From NCBI RefSeq assembly GCF_011058165.1, contig NZ_JAALEG010000017.1, positions 1-64,000 of the forward strand: 64,000 bases of DNA, given 5' to 3'. Made by a program: the position numbers and the translations under genes. The stretch comes from Rhodococcus aetherivorans (GTDB taxonomy: Bacteria > Actinomycetota > Actinomycetes > Mycobacteriales > Mycobacteriaceae). Positions 48,098-57,300 of this stretch are shown one piece after another. Under the pieces are notes generated by a model. The model saw only the letters and a program-made list of their open reading frames with translations. It searched no databases and was not told the origin of the DNA. The number at the start of each line of letters is the position of its first letter. Positions within the stretch are counted from its first letter, which is position 1.

Positions 48098-49558
48098 TCA
48101 GGCCCGGCCCGCCCGCACGCCCTCCTCGACCTTCTTGCCGAGGTCGGCGTCGACGTTCGACCAGTATTCGAAGATCCGCTCGTACAACGCCGCCGCGGTC
48201 CCCCCGAGGATGTGGCCGACGATGTTGCCCACCAGCCGCTCACGGGCCGCGTCGTCGAGCACCTCGCGGACCAGCGTGCCGGCCTGACCGAAGTCGTCGT
48301 CCTCGGCATGCCGGACGTAGCCGGCCCGCACCGCCTCGGTGCCGAACTCCCACAAACCTTCGTCGCCGGCGGCCTGCGGGTCGGCGTGCGGGCCGCCGAA
48401 GCTGTTCGGCGCATACACCGGGGTGCCCGGGTCGTTGAACGAGTACCGCATGGCGCCGTCCTTGGAATACGAGTTCACCTCGTTCCTCGGCGCGTTGACC
48501 GGCAGCTGCGCGTGGTTCGCGCCGATGCGGTAGCGGTGCGCGTCGGCGTAGGAGAACACGCGGCCGAGCAGCATCTTGTCCGGCGACAGGCCGATGCCCG
48601 GCACGATGTTCGACGGCGCGAACGCGGCCTGCTCGATCTCGGCGAAGAAGTTGCGCGGATTGCGATTCAGCGTCCAGGTGCCGACCTCGATCAGCGGATA
48701 GTCGCGCTGCGACCACACCTTGGTCAGGTCGAACGGGTTGAAGCGATACCCCTCCGCCTCGGCCACCGGCATGATCTGCACCTTCAGCGTCCAGCTGGGG
48801 AACTCGCCCCGCTCGATCGCGTCGTGGAGGTCGGCGCGGTGGTAGTCGGGGTCGGTGCCGGCGAGGCGGTCGGCCTCGTCCTGGGTGAGGAATTCGATGC
48901 CCTGGTTCGTCTTGAAGTGGTACTTGACCCAGAACCGCTCTCCCGCCGCGTTGACCCACTGGTAGGTATGGGAGCCGAAACCGTCCATGTGGCGCCAGGT
49001 TCGGGGGATGCCCCGGTCACCCATCAGCCACGTCACCTGGTGGGCGCTCTCGGGTCGCAGCGTCCAGAAGTCCCACTGCATGGTGTGGTCGCGCAGACCC
49101 GAACCGGGTAGCCGCTTCTGGGAGTGGATGAAGTCGGGGAACTTGATCGGGTCCTTGACGAAGAACACCGGGGTGTTGTTGCCGACGAGGTCGTAGTTGC
49201 CGTCCTCGGTGTAGAACTTCACCGCGAAACCGCGCGGGTCGCGCCACGTGTCGGGGCTGCCCTGCTCCCCGGCGACCGTCGAGAAACGCACGAGGGATTC
49301 GGTTTTCGCGCCCGGCTGGAACAGCTTGGCCTTGGTGTAGGCACTGACGTCGCCCGTGACGACGAGTTCGCCGAACGCGCCGCCGCCCTTGGCGTGCACG
49401 ACACGCTCCGGGACCCGTTCGCGGTTGAAGTGGGCGAGCTTCTCGATCAGGTAGTGGTCGTGCAGCAGTACCGGGCCCTGCGTTCCTGCGGTGAGCGATT
49501 CGTCGTCGCTCGCGACCGGAATGCCGACGTTGTTGGTGGTGGGGCGGGGATTCGTCAC
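48098..49558 (-). CDS. katA: Monofunctional haem catalase (clade 3)
   Basis: The 486-aa small-subunit catalase has its distal His55 in [13 protein letters not shown] and Asn128 in [10 protein letters not shown]. The proximal haem ligand is Tyr337 in [12 protein letters not shown]. It dismutates H2O2; the clade binds NADPH. GTG start 6 bp after GAGGAGG. In an undisturbed state it would follow furA by about 80 bp on the same strand, but an IS5-type element now separates them, so expression may depend on a promoter in the element, on read-through or on the 82 bp left upstream. Confidence 0.96.
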   Translation of the reverse strand: MTNPRPTTNNVGIPVASDDESLTAGTQGPVLLHDHYLIEKLAHFNRERVPERVVHAKGGGAFGELVVTGDVSAYTKAKLFQPGAKTESLVRFSTVAGEQGSPDTWRDPRGFAVKFYTEDGNYDLVGNNTPVFFVKDPIKFPDFIHSQKRLPGSGLRDHTMQWDFWTLRPESAHQVTWLMGDRGIPRTWRHMDGFGSHTYQWVNAAGERFWVKYHFKTNQGIEFLTQDEADRLAGTDPDYHRADLHDAIERGEFPSWTLKVQIMPVAEAEGYRFNPFDLTKVWSQRDYPLIEVGTWTLNRNPRNFFAEIEQAAFAPSNIVPGIGLSPDKMLLGRVFSYADAHRYRIGANHAQLPVNAPRNEVNSYSKDGAMRYSFNDPGTPVYAPNSFGGPHADPQAAGDEGLWEFGTEAVRAGYVRHAEDDDFGQAGTLVREVLDDAARERLVGNIVGHILGGTAAALYERIFEYWSNVDADLGKKVEEGVRAGRA

Positions 49559-49649
49559 GGTGATCCTCCTCTGGAAGGGTGCACGCTCCGCGCCACGTCG
49601 CCGCGGTGCGGGTCGTAGTGGAGAAATGGTGCGGGACTAAGAGTATGTC

Positions 49650-50116
49650 TCATTTGGCCAGTTTCTTGAAGCAGGTCAGCGCAGCAGCGAGTTGGAGAAA
49701 GGCAGCGAAGTGCTCACCGTGACGTTCGTAGCGCATCGTCAGCCGGCGGTAGCCGCTCAGCCACGCCAGGGTGCGTTCGATCTTCCACCGGTACCGCCCG
49801 AGACGCTCGCTGCTGTCGACGCCACGGCGAGCGATCCGCGGGACGATGCCCCGCTGACGCAGCCACCGACGGTGCACGGGGTAGTCGTAGCCCTTGTCCG
49901 CCCGCAACCGGCCGGGTCGCCGGCGCCGCGGACCACGACGCGACCGGACCGCCGGGATCGCGGCCACCATGGGCTGCAGCATGACACTGTCGTGGGTGTT
50001 CGCCGAGGTCACCGCGGTGACGAGTGGGATCCCGTCGGCGTCGGTGAGGATGTGGATCTTCGAGCCGTTCTTGCCCCGGTCGACCGGGCTGGGACCGGTC
50101 AGAGAGCCCCCCTTTT
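49650..50116 (-). CDS. IS5-family transposase, downstream frame (orfB)
   Basis: The C-terminal part of the DDE transposase, read after a -1 shift: KGGSLTGPSPVDRG, IHILTDADGIPL, the second Asp in LRADKGYDYP and the Glu in RWKIERTLAWL. The pattern ends YRRLTMRYERHGEHFAAFL, typical of IS5. It probably has no independent start and is made only as the fused OrfAB of about 273 aa. Both catalytic residues seen here are intact, so the element may still be active. Confidence 0.85.
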
Positions 50117-50470
50117 CGCCCGGACGTGCGCGGCGTCCAGGATCGCCGCGGACCAGTCCAGGTCCCCGCCGGCGCCGAGTCGGTCGAGGATTTGGCGGTG
50201 CAGCTCGTCGAACACCCCGGCCTTTGCCCAGGCCGCGAAGCGGCGGTGCGCGGTCGGGACGCTGACCCCGAACGACGGTGGCAGGTGCCGCCAGGCGCAG
50301 CCACTGGTGAGCACGTAGACGACGGCGGTGAACACCGCCCGATCATCGAGCGCCGCCCGGCCGCCGCCCTGCGGCCTCGGCGAGAACCGAGGCAGCAGCG
50401 GTTCGACGATCTCCCACAACGCATCCGGCACCAACCGAGTAGACAACGCATCGACCACGCCATGCATCAT
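50099..50470 (-). CDS. IS5-family transposase, upstream frame (orfA)
   Basis: A 123-aa product starting MMHGVVDALSTRLVPDALW with the DUF4096-type helix-turn-helix (LTSGCAWRHLPPSFGVSVPT) and the first catalytic Asp in AAILDAAHVRAKRG. It ends just after the slippery sequence A4G6 at 50107-50116. A -1 shift there continues into orfB. Unshifted OrfA would keep DNA-binding parts only and may act as an inhibitor, as in other IS families. Confidence 0.85.
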   Translation of the reverse strand: MMHGVVDALSTRLVPDALWEIVEPLLPRFSPRPQGGGRAALDDRAVFTAVVYVLTSGCAWRHLPPSFGVSVPTAHRRFAAWAKAGVFDELHRQILDRLGAGGDLDWSAAILDAAHVRAKRGAL

Positions 50471-50505
50471 GCCGTACACAGGATCCGACCCATACAAGAC
50501 ACGCT

Positions 50506-50937
50506 CTAAGACTCTCGACAGTCGGAGCACAGTCCCCAGAACGTCACTTCGGCCTCGTCCACGACGTAGCCGTGGTCGTCCGAGGGTTCGAGGCACGGCG
50601 CCGCTCCGACGACGCACTCGATGTCGGTGACCGCGCCACAGCTGCGGCACACCAGGTGGTGGTGGTTGTCGCCGATCCGGGTCTCGTACCGGGCCGGCGA
50701 ACCCGCGGGTTCGATGCGGCGCAGGAGCCCGGCCCCGACGCACGCCTTGAGCACGTCGTACACCGCCTGCGTGGAGACGGAGCCGAGTTCGCTCCGCACC
50801 GCGGCCGCGATCTCGTCCGCATCGGAATGGGGGTGCGCGGCAACCGCACCGAGCACGGCAACACGCGGAGCGGTCACCCGCAGACCCACGGAGCGCAGTT
50901 GCGCTGGGGGGTCGAGGTGCTCATCCGCTCGTTGCAT
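50506..50937 (-). CDS. furA: Fur-family regulator FurA
   Basis: The 143-aa product has a winged helix (LRVTAPRVAVLGAVAAHPHS, VSTQAVYDVLKAC), the metal-binding HHHLVC segment and a structural zinc site of two CxxC pairs (C97/C100 and C137/C140). FurA represses the linked catalase gene and itself and responds to peroxide. The TAG stop ends on the last base of the IS; the pre-insertion sequence would give the same stop. A -10-like CATACT lies 6 bp before the ATG, so the mRNA is likely leaderless, as known for mycobacterial furA. Confidence 0.93.
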   Translation of the reverse strand: MQRADEHLDPPAQLRSVGLRVTAPRVAVLGAVAAHPHSDADEIAAAVRSELGSVSTQAVYDVLKACVGAGLLRRIEPAGSPARYETRIGDNHHHLVCRSCGAVTDIECVVGAAPCLEPSDDHGYVVDEAEVTFWGLCSDCRES

Positions 50938-50943
50938 GACCCC

Positions 50944-50977
50944 AGTATGCCCCTTTTCTGGAATTAGTCAAGAAAAG
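50944..50977 (-). promoter_or_regulatory. furA promoter with FurA operator
   Basis: On the minus strand TTGACT is 16 bp from CATACT, 6 bp before the furA ATG. A perfect 7-bp-arm inverted repeat CTTTTCT-N11-AGAAAAG (50953-50977) covers the -35 box and spacer. This position and AT-rich palindrome suit autorepression by FurA. Confidence 0.6.
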
Positions 50978-51074
50978 ACGGGCGGAATCGGTCCGCACAC
51001 GATCGCCTGATTCCGCACAACGGACCCGCCGGCCGGGTCTACCCTGCTTCTCAGCCCACCGGAAGAGGTTCGCC

Positions 51075-51875
51075 ATGCGCACCAACCCGATCTCTCGCGC
51101 CTCCGGGATCGCGATCGCGGCCGGCACCGCGCTCACCCTGCTGCTCGGCTGCTCCAGCGGATCCGACACGGAATCCGAGCCCTACTCCTACGGCCCCACC
51201 GTCGAGGTCGGCGACGGCACGGCCCGCACCTACGTCGAGCAGGGCGACGACGGTGCCCCCGCGGCGATCGGGGTCCGCTTCTCGGCGACGGCGCTCGACG
51301 GCCTCTCCGACGCCCTCGAGGTGCACACGCTCGAGTTCCCGGCCGAGGCGGACGAGACCGCGTTCGACCACCTGACCATGGACTGGAACCCGCACGGGCA
51401 CGAACCGGTGGGACTGTTCGACCAGCCTCATTTCGACATCCATTTCTACATGATCGGCGCCGAGCAGATTTCCGAGATCGACCCGGCCGCACCCGGGTAC
51501 GCCGACGCGGCGGCCAACATGCCCGAAGCCCGGTACATGCCGGCCGACTACGTGCCCGCCGGTCCGCCGGAGATGGCGCTCGTCCCGCAGATGGGGATGC
51601 ACTGGGTCGACGGCACCCTGCCGATCGCGCCGGGACAGTACGACTTCACCCAGATCCTCATCGAGGGATCCTGGGACGGGGAATGGACCTTCATCGAGCC
51701 GATGCTCACCCGCGACTGGCTGCTCACCCGGCCCACGATCGACGAGCCGGTGAAACAGCCCGAGGCCTATCAGCAGAGCGCGTACTACCCCACCACCTAC
51801 TCGGTGAGCTTCGACGACCAGGCGCAGGAGTACGTCGTCGAACTCGGTGGACTCACCATGCGAGAGGAGTCGTGA
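51075..51875 (+). CDS. DUF5602 (TTHB210-like) lipoprotein
   Basis: A 266-aa lipoprotein with lipobox LLGC (Cys26). The mature domain has conserved histidines: WNPHGHEP (H107, H109), FDQPHFDIHFY (H119, H123) and MGMHWVD (H176), which could form a metal site outside the membrane. It ends GSWDGEWTFIEPMLTRDW and YYPTTYSVSFD. Its biochemical role is unknown. The downstream paralogue starts within its stop codon (GTGA). It diverges from furA by 137 bp, so a stress-related role is possible but not shown. Confidence 0.8.
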   Translation: MRTNPISRASGIAIAAGTALTLLLGCSSGSDTESEPYSYGPTVEVGDGTARTYVEQGDDGAPAAIGVRFSATALDGLSDALEVHTLEFPAEADETAFDHLTMDWNPHGHEPVGLFDQPHFDIHFYMIGAEQISEIDPAAPGYADAAANMPEARYMPADYVPAGPPEMALVPQMGMHWVDGTLPIAPGQYDFTQILIEGSWDGEWTFIEPMLTRDWLLTRPTIDEPVKQPEAYQQSAYYPTTYSVSFDDQAQEYVVELGGLTMREES

Positions 51876-52675
51876 CAGTGGTGCACCTTCGCACGTTCGC
51901 GGTGCTCGGAGTCGTCGGCGTGACGGCGACGGCGACGGCACTCGTCGTCGGTTCCGTGGCCGGAGCCCAGGGCTCCACGTCCGTCGACGGCCCGCCCCGC
52001 CCCGTCGGTAACGGATCGGCGCACACGTACGTCACCGTCGGACCCGACGACACCCCCACCGCGATCGGCGTCCGCCTCGATGCCGCCGCTCTCGAAGGCC
52101 TCACGAGCGGTCTGCTGCCCACCACCGAGGCCTACGTGCTCGACGTTCCCGACGGGGCGCCCGCGACGGTCGTCGACCATGTCACGCTGGACTGGAACTC
52201 TCACGGCCACAATCCGGAACACGGGTTCGACCAGCCGCACTTCGATGTGCACTTCTACCTCGTCGACACCGCGACGGTGGAGTCGATCAACCCGCTCGTC
52301 CCCGGGTATCTCGAGCGGGCGGCGAAGCTGCCGGACCCGAAGTACCTCCCGGAAGGCTACGCGCCGTCGGACCCCCAGCCGATTCTCGGCACCGTCCCCA
52401 ACATGGGACTGCACTGGCTCGACACCGCCGAGCCGCACGGGCACTTCACCGAGACGGTCCTGCAGGGCTCGTGGGACGGCCGGCACGTCTTCATCGAGCC
52501 GATGATGACCCGGGACTGGCTGGCGTCCCGGCCCGACCTGCACGAGGAACTGCGGCAGCCGAGCGCGTATCAGCAGTCCGGCTACTACCCCACCACCTAC
52601 TCGGTGACGTGGGACGACGCAGCCGGGCAGTACGTCGTCGAACTCGGTGGGCTCACGATGCGCGAGGCGTCGTGA
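51872..52675 (+). CDS. DUF5602 secreted paralogue
   Basis: A 267-aa paralogue of the preceding lipoprotein, sharing WNSHGHNP, FDQPHFDVHFYLV, MGLHWLD, GSW-DG, EPMMTRDW and YYPTTYSVTWD. Instead of a lipobox it has a cleavable signal peptide (GVVGVTATATALVVGSVAGAQG), so it would be free outside the membrane while its partner is anchored. GTG start in a GTGA overlap. The pair looks like an old tandem duplication with retained histidines. Function unknown. Confidence 0.8.
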   Translation: MTVVHLRTFAVLGVVGVTATATALVVGSVAGAQGSTSVDGPPRPVGNGSAHTYVTVGPDDTPTAIGVRLDAAALEGLTSGLLPTTEAYVLDVPDGAPATVVDHVTLDWNSHGHNPEHGFDQPHFDVHFYLVDTATVESINPLVPGYLERAAKLPDPKYLPEGYAPSDPQPILGTVPNMGLHWLDTAEPHGHFTETVLQGSWDGRHVFIEPMMTRDWLASRPDLHEELRQPSAYQQSGYYPTTYSVTWDDAAGQYVVELGGLTMREAS

Positions 52676-52691
52676 GCCCACCGCAGGTTCC

Positions 52692-53318
52692 CTAGCGCAC
52701 CGTCCGGGCCGGGCCGATGCTCATCCGGCCCGACGTGATGACGATGCCGTGGTGGGCCCCCGGCAGCAGCCACCGTCCCAGTGTCGGGCCCTGCGCCTCG
52801 ACGCGGACGCGGGCGTAGCGGAACCGTCCCCTCAGCCGTGCCGTGGCGCGGGCCTGGCTGCCGTCCGGTTCGGGCTGTGCGAACGCCAGTCCCCCGACGA
52901 TCGGCAGTTCCGGACCGCGCGGGGTCGCGTCGGTGTCCACCTTCCATGTGTCGCCCGTGGCGGAGAACCGGCCGATGACGTCGCCGGTGAACGAGGCGAG
53001 CACCTTGGGCAGATGCCAGTGCTCGCGCCCGCCGTGCACGGACGCCTCGGAGTCCACGGCGATGAACGGCACGGCCATCGCCGGGATCAGTCCCGGGCGC
53101 AGGACGGGACTTGCGAGCACCTCGCGGTAGGGGCCGACGGGCGATTCGAGGTAGTCCACCACCATCGCGAGGGTGAACGGCAGGGTCCGGCCGCCGGGGC
53201 CGAACTGGGCCGCCCCGGGCGCGCTGCGGTGCCACCACAGGGCCGCGCGCGCCTGCGCCGACCACGGCGGCGGCGCGGACGTCGGCCAGTCGGTACGTTC
53301 GTCGGTGCTCTCAGGCAC
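52692..53318 (-). CDS. Acetoacetate decarboxylase-like protein
   Basis: A 208-aa protein with the acetoacetate-decarboxylase beta-cone fold features: a central HWHLPKVLASFTGDVIGRFS region, FIAVDSEASVHGGRE and the C-terminal GRWLLPGAHHGIVITSG. The Schiff-base Lys-Lys motif of true decarboxylases is not evident, so it may be a sequence-diverged hydrolase/dehydratase or non-catalytic member. GTG start overlaps the end of the GMC gene by 8 bp. Last gene of the TetR-monooxygenase-GMC operon. Confidence 0.7.
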   Translation of the reverse strand: MPESTDERTDWPTSAPPPWSAQARAALWWHRSAPGAAQFGPGGRTLPFTLAMVVDYLESPVGPYREVLASPVLRPGLIPAMAVPFIAVDSEASVHGGREHWHLPKVLASFTGDVIGRFSATGDTWKVDTDATPRGPELPIVGGLAFAQPEPDGSQARATARLRGRFRYARVRVEAQGPTLGRWLLPGAHHGIVITSGRMSIGPARTVR

Positions 53319-55026
53319 GCTCCACAACACGGGCGGCCTCCTCTCGTCGGACGGGATGGATCGGCAGGCGCAGCGCCGCGGGAGCCGACTCCGGCACGCT
53401 GGGCCGCACCGGCCGCACCGGAGTGACCGGCACGTAACCGGATCCGAGCGTCGGGCGTGGATCGGCGTCACCCTTGTTGGGCCACAACGCCATCGCCCGC
53501 TCGGACTGCGCCGTGATGGTGAGCGACGGGTTCACGCCCAGGTTGGCGCTGACCACGGATCCGTCCACGACATGCAGGCCCTCGTGGCCGTAGGCGCGCA
53601 GGTAGGGATCGACGACACCGGACTCGGGCGAGTCCCCGATCACGCAGCCGCCGAGGAAGTGCGCGGTCATGGGAATGTTGACCAGGTCCGCAACCGATCC
53701 GCCCGCGTCGCCGTCGATCTTGCCGGCGACCCGCCGGATGGCCTCGTGACCCACCGGAATCCACTCCGGCGGTGGCGCGCCGGGCCCGCGACGGCTCGTG
53801 AGCCGGCGTCCGAACGGCCCGCGCGTGCTCGCCAGTTCGAGGGAGTTGTCGTCGGTCTGCATGACCAGCGCGATCACGGTCCGCTCGGACCAGTGCCGCA
53901 CCGACAGGGTGCGCAGGAACGCGGCGGGGTTGCGGGCCGCCACCGCGAGGAACTTCACCAGCCGCGGTGTCCGGCCCCCACCGTCGACCAGGAGGGCCTG
54001 CAACAGCCCGATGGCGTTGCTGCCCTTGCCGTACCGCACCGGTTCGATGTGGGTGTGGTCGTCCGGGTGGAAGGAGGCGGTGATCGCGATGCCGCGGGAG
54101 TAGTCCACGGTGCGGTCCTGCGCCGTCGCGGCGAGCACCGCTTCGGAGTTGGTGCGCACCACCGTGCCCAGTCGCGGCGACAACCTCGGCAGGGCACCGG
54201 TCTCGCGCATCGCGAGCAGCAGCCGCGACGTGCCGTAGGTGCCGGCGGCAAACACCACCTGGTCGGCGGTGAACACTGTGTGGCGCTTGCGGATCCGGTT
54301 CGTGCTGCGGGCACGGACCTCGTATCCCCCCTCGGCGCGCGGACGGATCTCGGTGACGGTGGTGAGCGGATGGATCGTCGCCCCGGCCTGCTCGGCAAGG
54401 TACAGATAGTTCTTGACGAGGGTGTTCTTCGCGCCCACCCGGCAACCCGTCATGCAGCCGCCGCACTCGGTGCAGCCGGTGCGCTCGGGCCCGGCGCCCC
54501 CGAAGAACGGGTCCGGCACCGTCTTCCCCGGTTCGCCGAAGAACACGCCGACCGGCGTGGTGGTGAACGTCTCGCCGACCCCCATCTCCTCGGCCACCGA
54601 GCGCATCACCTCGTCGGCGGGGGTCGTCAGCGGATTCGGGCGCACGCCGAGCATCCGCGCCGCCTGCTCGTAGTACGGTCCGAGCTCGGCCTGCCAGTCG
54701 GTGATGTGCCCCCACTGCGGGTCCTGGAAGAACCGGGCCGGCGGCCGGTAGAGGGTGTTGGCATAGTTGAGCGATCCCCCGCCGACGCCGGCACCCGCCA
54801 TGACCAGGACGTCGGGCAGCAGGTGGATGCGCTGCACGCCGTAACAGCCCAGGGCCGGGGCCCACAGGTACTTGCGCAGTCGCCAGCTGGTCTTCGGCAG
54901 TTCGTCGTCGGCGAAGCGGCGGCCGGCCTCGAGAACGCCGACGCGGTAGCCCTTCTCGGTCGCGCGCAGCGCGGCGACGCTGCCGCCGAAGCCGGACCCG
55001 ACGACCAGAACGTCGTAATGGGTCAT
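53311..55026 (-). CDS. choD: GMC-family oxidoreductase, ChoD-like
   Basis: The 571-aa flavoprotein begins YDVLVVGSGFGGSVAALRAT (FAD dinucleotide motif). It has MAGAGVGGGSLNYANTLY, the Cys-rich CTECGGCMTGCRVGAKNTL and the C-terminal IPMTAHFLGGCVIGDSPE plus DGSVVSANLGVNPSLTI. It closely resembles M. tuberculosis ChoD (Rv3409c), annotated cholesterol oxidase although its sterol activity is disputed. ATG overlaps the monooxygenase stop as ATGA. Substrate may be a hydroxylated product of the upstream monooxygenase route. Confidence 0.87.
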   Translation of the reverse strand: MTHYDVLVVGSGFGGSVAALRATEKGYRVGVLEAGRRFADDELPKTSWRLRKYLWAPALGCYGVQRIHLLPDVLVMAGAGVGGGSLNYANTLYRPPARFFQDPQWGHITDWQAELGPYYEQAARMLGVRPNPLTTPADEVMRSVAEEMGVGETFTTTPVGVFFGEPGKTVPDPFFGGAGPERTGCTECGGCMTGCRVGAKNTLVKNYLYLAEQAGATIHPLTTVTEIRPRAEGGYEVRARSTNRIRKRHTVFTADQVVFAAGTYGTSRLLLAMRETGALPRLSPRLGTVVRTNSEAVLAATAQDRTVDYSRGIAITASFHPDDHTHIEPVRYGKGSNAIGLLQALLVDGGGRTPRLVKFLAVAARNPAAFLRTLSVRHWSERTVIALVMQTDDNSLELASTRGPFGRRLTSRRGPGAPPPEWIPVGHEAIRRVAGKIDGDAGGSVADLVNIPMTAHFLGGCVIGDSPESGVVDPYLRAYGHEGLHVVDGSVVSANLGVNPSLTITAQSERAMALWPNKGDADPRPTLGSGYVPVTPVRPVRPSVPESAPAALRLPIHPVRREEAARVVERA

Positions 55027-56528
55027 GCCGCAATCCTTTCGGCAGCGGGACGGGTCACATAGTTCTCGGGATCGAAGCGCTTGGTCCGGGCGCGGTACCG
55101 CCAGGTGAACGTCGGCCACATCACCGAGTTGCGCCCCTTGCGGTCGAGGTACCAGCTGTGGCAGCCGCCCGCGTTCCACACCGTGCCGGCGAGGGCGGGG
55201 TCGAGTTCGGCGTTGTAGTCGCGCTGCGCGCCGGCGGTCACCTCGACGGTGGCCAGTTCCCGGGACCGCATGGTGCGCAGGGCGTCCGCGATGTAGGCGG
55301 CCTGCGATTCGAGCATGTACACGATCGAGCTGTGGCCGAGGTTGGTGTTCGGCCCGTACATCAGGAAAAGGTTGGGGAAGCCGTGGACCGAGACGCCCAG
55401 GTAGGCGCTGGGGCTGCCGTTCCAGACCTCGGCCAGGGTGCGGCCGTCGTGTCCCCGGATGTGCCGGGCCACAGGCGGTTCGGTGACGGTGAAGCCGGTG
55501 CCGAAGATGACGGCGTCGACCTCGTGCTCGTTGCCCGCCTCGTCGACGACACCCTTCTCGGTGACCGCGGTCAGCCCGGAGGAAACCACGGTGACGTCGG
55601 GCCGGGTGATCGCCGGGAACCAGTCGTTGGACAGCAGGATCCGCTTGCACATGATCCGGAACCCCGGGGTGAGCTTCGTCCGCAGCTCCGGATCCGGGAC
55701 CTGCTTGTCGAGGACCGACAGCGCTCGGCGCTCGAACAACGGCACGAGCCACCGGCGCGCGAACGGCCGTGTCATCCCGACGACGTACGTTTCCTTCTGC
55801 CCGTAGACGGCCCCGCGAACGACCTTCTGCGCGAGCGGGAAACGCCGGTAGAGGGCGCGCACCGGACGCGCAATGGTGTGATCGTGCTTGGGCATGACCC
55901 ACGAGGCGGTGCGCTGGAACAGCGTCAGGTGCCCGACGGTGTCGACGATGGCGGGGACGAACTGTATCGCGGAGGCGCCGGTGCCGATCACGGCGACGCG
56001 CTTGCCGCGCAGGTCGTAGCCGTGGTCCCACTCTGCCGAGTGGAACATCTTGCCGCGGAACATCTCCAGGCCCGGCACCTTCGGGAGGGTCGGGGTGGAC
56101 AGCGCACCGGTCGCCGAGACCAGCACGTCGGCGGTGAGGTCGCCCCGCGACGTCGACACGATCCAGCGGGTGTTCTCGTCGTCCCACTGCGCGTCGCGCA
56201 GTTCGCACCCGAACATCGTCCGGTCGGTGACGCCCTGTTCCGTCGCGACCCGACGCAGGTAGGCGTAGATCTCCTCCTGGGTGCCGTGGGCCTTCGACCA
56301 GTCCGGTTCGGGCGCGAAGGAGAACGAGTACAGCGCGCTCGGCACGTCGCAGGCCGCGCCCGGGTAGGTGTTCACCCGCCAGGTGCCGCCGACGTCGTCG
56401 CCCCGCTCGATCACGAGGACGTCGGCGCGCGGGTGCTCACGCAGCAGCGTGGCCGCCATGCCGATGCCCCCGAAGCCGGCCCCCACGACGAGCGTGTGGA
56501 CGTGCGGCGGGAGGGTCACGATGCTCAC
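55023..56528 (-). CDS. Baeyer-Villiger-type flavin monooxygenase
   Basis: A 501-aa FAD/NADPH enzyme. The first Rossmann motif is GAGFGGIGMAATL, the second is VIGTGASAIQ, and between them FRGKMFHSAEWDH matches the BVMO fingerprint FxGxxxHxxxW(P/D). DDVGGTWRVNTYPG is the usual FAD-proximal segment. Related enzymes (EthA-like, cyclohexanone-type) insert oxygen beside ketones. GTG start overlaps the TetR stop as GTGA. Second gene of the operon. Confidence 0.9.
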   Translation of the reverse strand: MSIVTLPPHVHTLVVGAGFGGIGMAATLLREHPRADVLVIERGDDVGGTWRVNTYPGAACDVPSALYSFSFAPEPDWSKAHGTQEEIYAYLRRVATEQGVTDRTMFGCELRDAQWDDENTRWIVSTSRGDLTADVLVSATGALSTPTLPKVPGLEMFRGKMFHSAEWDHGYDLRGKRVAVIGTGASAIQFVPAIVDTVGHLTLFQRTASWVMPKHDHTIARPVRALYRRFPLAQKVVRGAVYGQKETYVVGMTRPFARRWLVPLFERRALSVLDKQVPDPELRTKLTPGFRIMCKRILLSNDWFPAITRPDVTVVSSGLTAVTEKGVVDEAGNEHEVDAVIFGTGFTVTEPPVARHIRGHDGRTLAEVWNGSPSAYLGVSVHGFPNLFLMYGPNTNLGHSSIVYMLESQAAYIADALRTMRSRELATVEVTAGAQRDYNAELDPALAGTVWNAGGCHSWYLDRKGRNSVMWPTFTWRYRARTKRFDPENYVTRPAAERIAA

Positions 56529-57103
56529 TTCATCACCAGTTCCTTCCAGACCGGGAGCAGCCGCTCCCGGATCTCACGATCCGATTCGGGGGTACGCATC
56601 AGGGCGGCGACGGCGAGGCCGCGGGCCAGCTCGATGCTCAGGTCGATTCCGTCGGGGCCCATCCGGTCCCCCATGATCTCGAGGCAGCCGACCCGCAGCG
56701 CGTCGGAGACCTTGCGCTCGAGGGGGATCACCGCCTCGTGCAGGGTGGGATCGGTCCGGGCGGCCACCCACAGCTCGAGCGCGGCGTGGAACAACGGTCC
56801 GCGGAACGCGTCGGTGAGGACGTCGAGGCCACGCTCGGGGTCCGGGCTGGCCTCGAGGATCTCCGTGAGGCGCTTGTCGACGAGGTGCTCGACCGCGGCG
56901 ACGACGAGCGATTCCTTGGTCGGGAAGTGATGCAGCTGCGCACCCCGGGATACCCCGGCCCGTTTGGCGATGACCTGGGTGGTGGTGCGCGCGTAGCCGA
57001 GTTCGACGAGCGAGTCGACGGCCGCGTCGAGGAGTTTCGCCCGGGTCACGGCGGTGCGCTCGGCCTGCGTGCGCCCCGTGCCCGTGGATGTGGTTCGAGT
57101 CAC
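56525..57103 (-). CDS. TetR-family regulator of the monooxygenase cluster
   Basis: A 192-aa repressor with helix-turn-helix TTTQVIAKRAGVSRGAQLHHF and an all-helical ligand domain of the common TetR_C type. GTG start at 57103; an earlier GTG would add a non-helical N-terminus. It heads the TetR-monooxygenase-GMC-AADC run and is divergent from the acyl-CoA dehydrogenase gene. CAGTC-N2-GACTG at about 57137-57148 and TCAAC-N-GTTGA at about 57215-57225 are candidate operators between them. Confidence 0.88.
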   Translation of the reverse strand: MTRTTSTGTGRTQAERTAVTRAKLLDAAVDSLVELGYARTTTQVIAKRAGVSRGAQLHHFPTKESLVVAAVEHLVDKRLTEILEASPDPERGLDVLTDAFRGPLFHAALELWVAARTDPTLHEAVIPLERKVSDALRVGCLEIMGDRMGPDGIDLSIELARGLAVAALMRTPESDREIRERLLPVWKELVMK

Positions 57104-57221
57104 AAGAACGGACGGTAACAGCAAAACAACAAACAGTCCAGACTGCTTGCAAGTTTTTAGCCGAGACACATATCCCCAGCTGAGGGCACCGCCCACCCGG
57201 AAAGCAGATGGAATTCAACCG

Positions 57222-57250
57222 TTGACTATTTCAATCATTATTGGTCTACT
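57222..57250 (+). promoter_or_regulatory. Promoter of the acyl-CoA dehydrogenase operon
   Basis: TTGACT (57222-57227) and TCTACT (57245-57250) are spaced by 17 bp, about 50 bp upstream of the ATG. The surrounding sequence is notably AT-rich. The -35 box overlaps the short palindrome TCAACCGTTGA, a possible TetR site. Confidence 0.6.
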
Positions 57251-57300
57251 GTGATCTGCGCGACAAACCACGAGGTCGCAGAAGGAGGACCGCCGTCTCC

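Larger units (their letters stand above)
49641..50506 (-). mobile_element. IS5-family insertion sequence between furA and katA
   Basis: An element of about 866 bp. Its ends, GAGTATGTCTCATTTGG and (inverted) GAGCGTGTCTTGTATGG, agree at 12 of 17 positions. It is flanked by TAA on both sides (49638-49640, 50507-50509), a likely target duplication of the YTAR type. The transposase lies in two frames joined by an A4G6 slippery run, as in the IS427 group. The right end forms the last base of the furA TAG stop, so furA is intact. Transposase, furA and katA are all on the minus strand. Confidence 0.88.
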
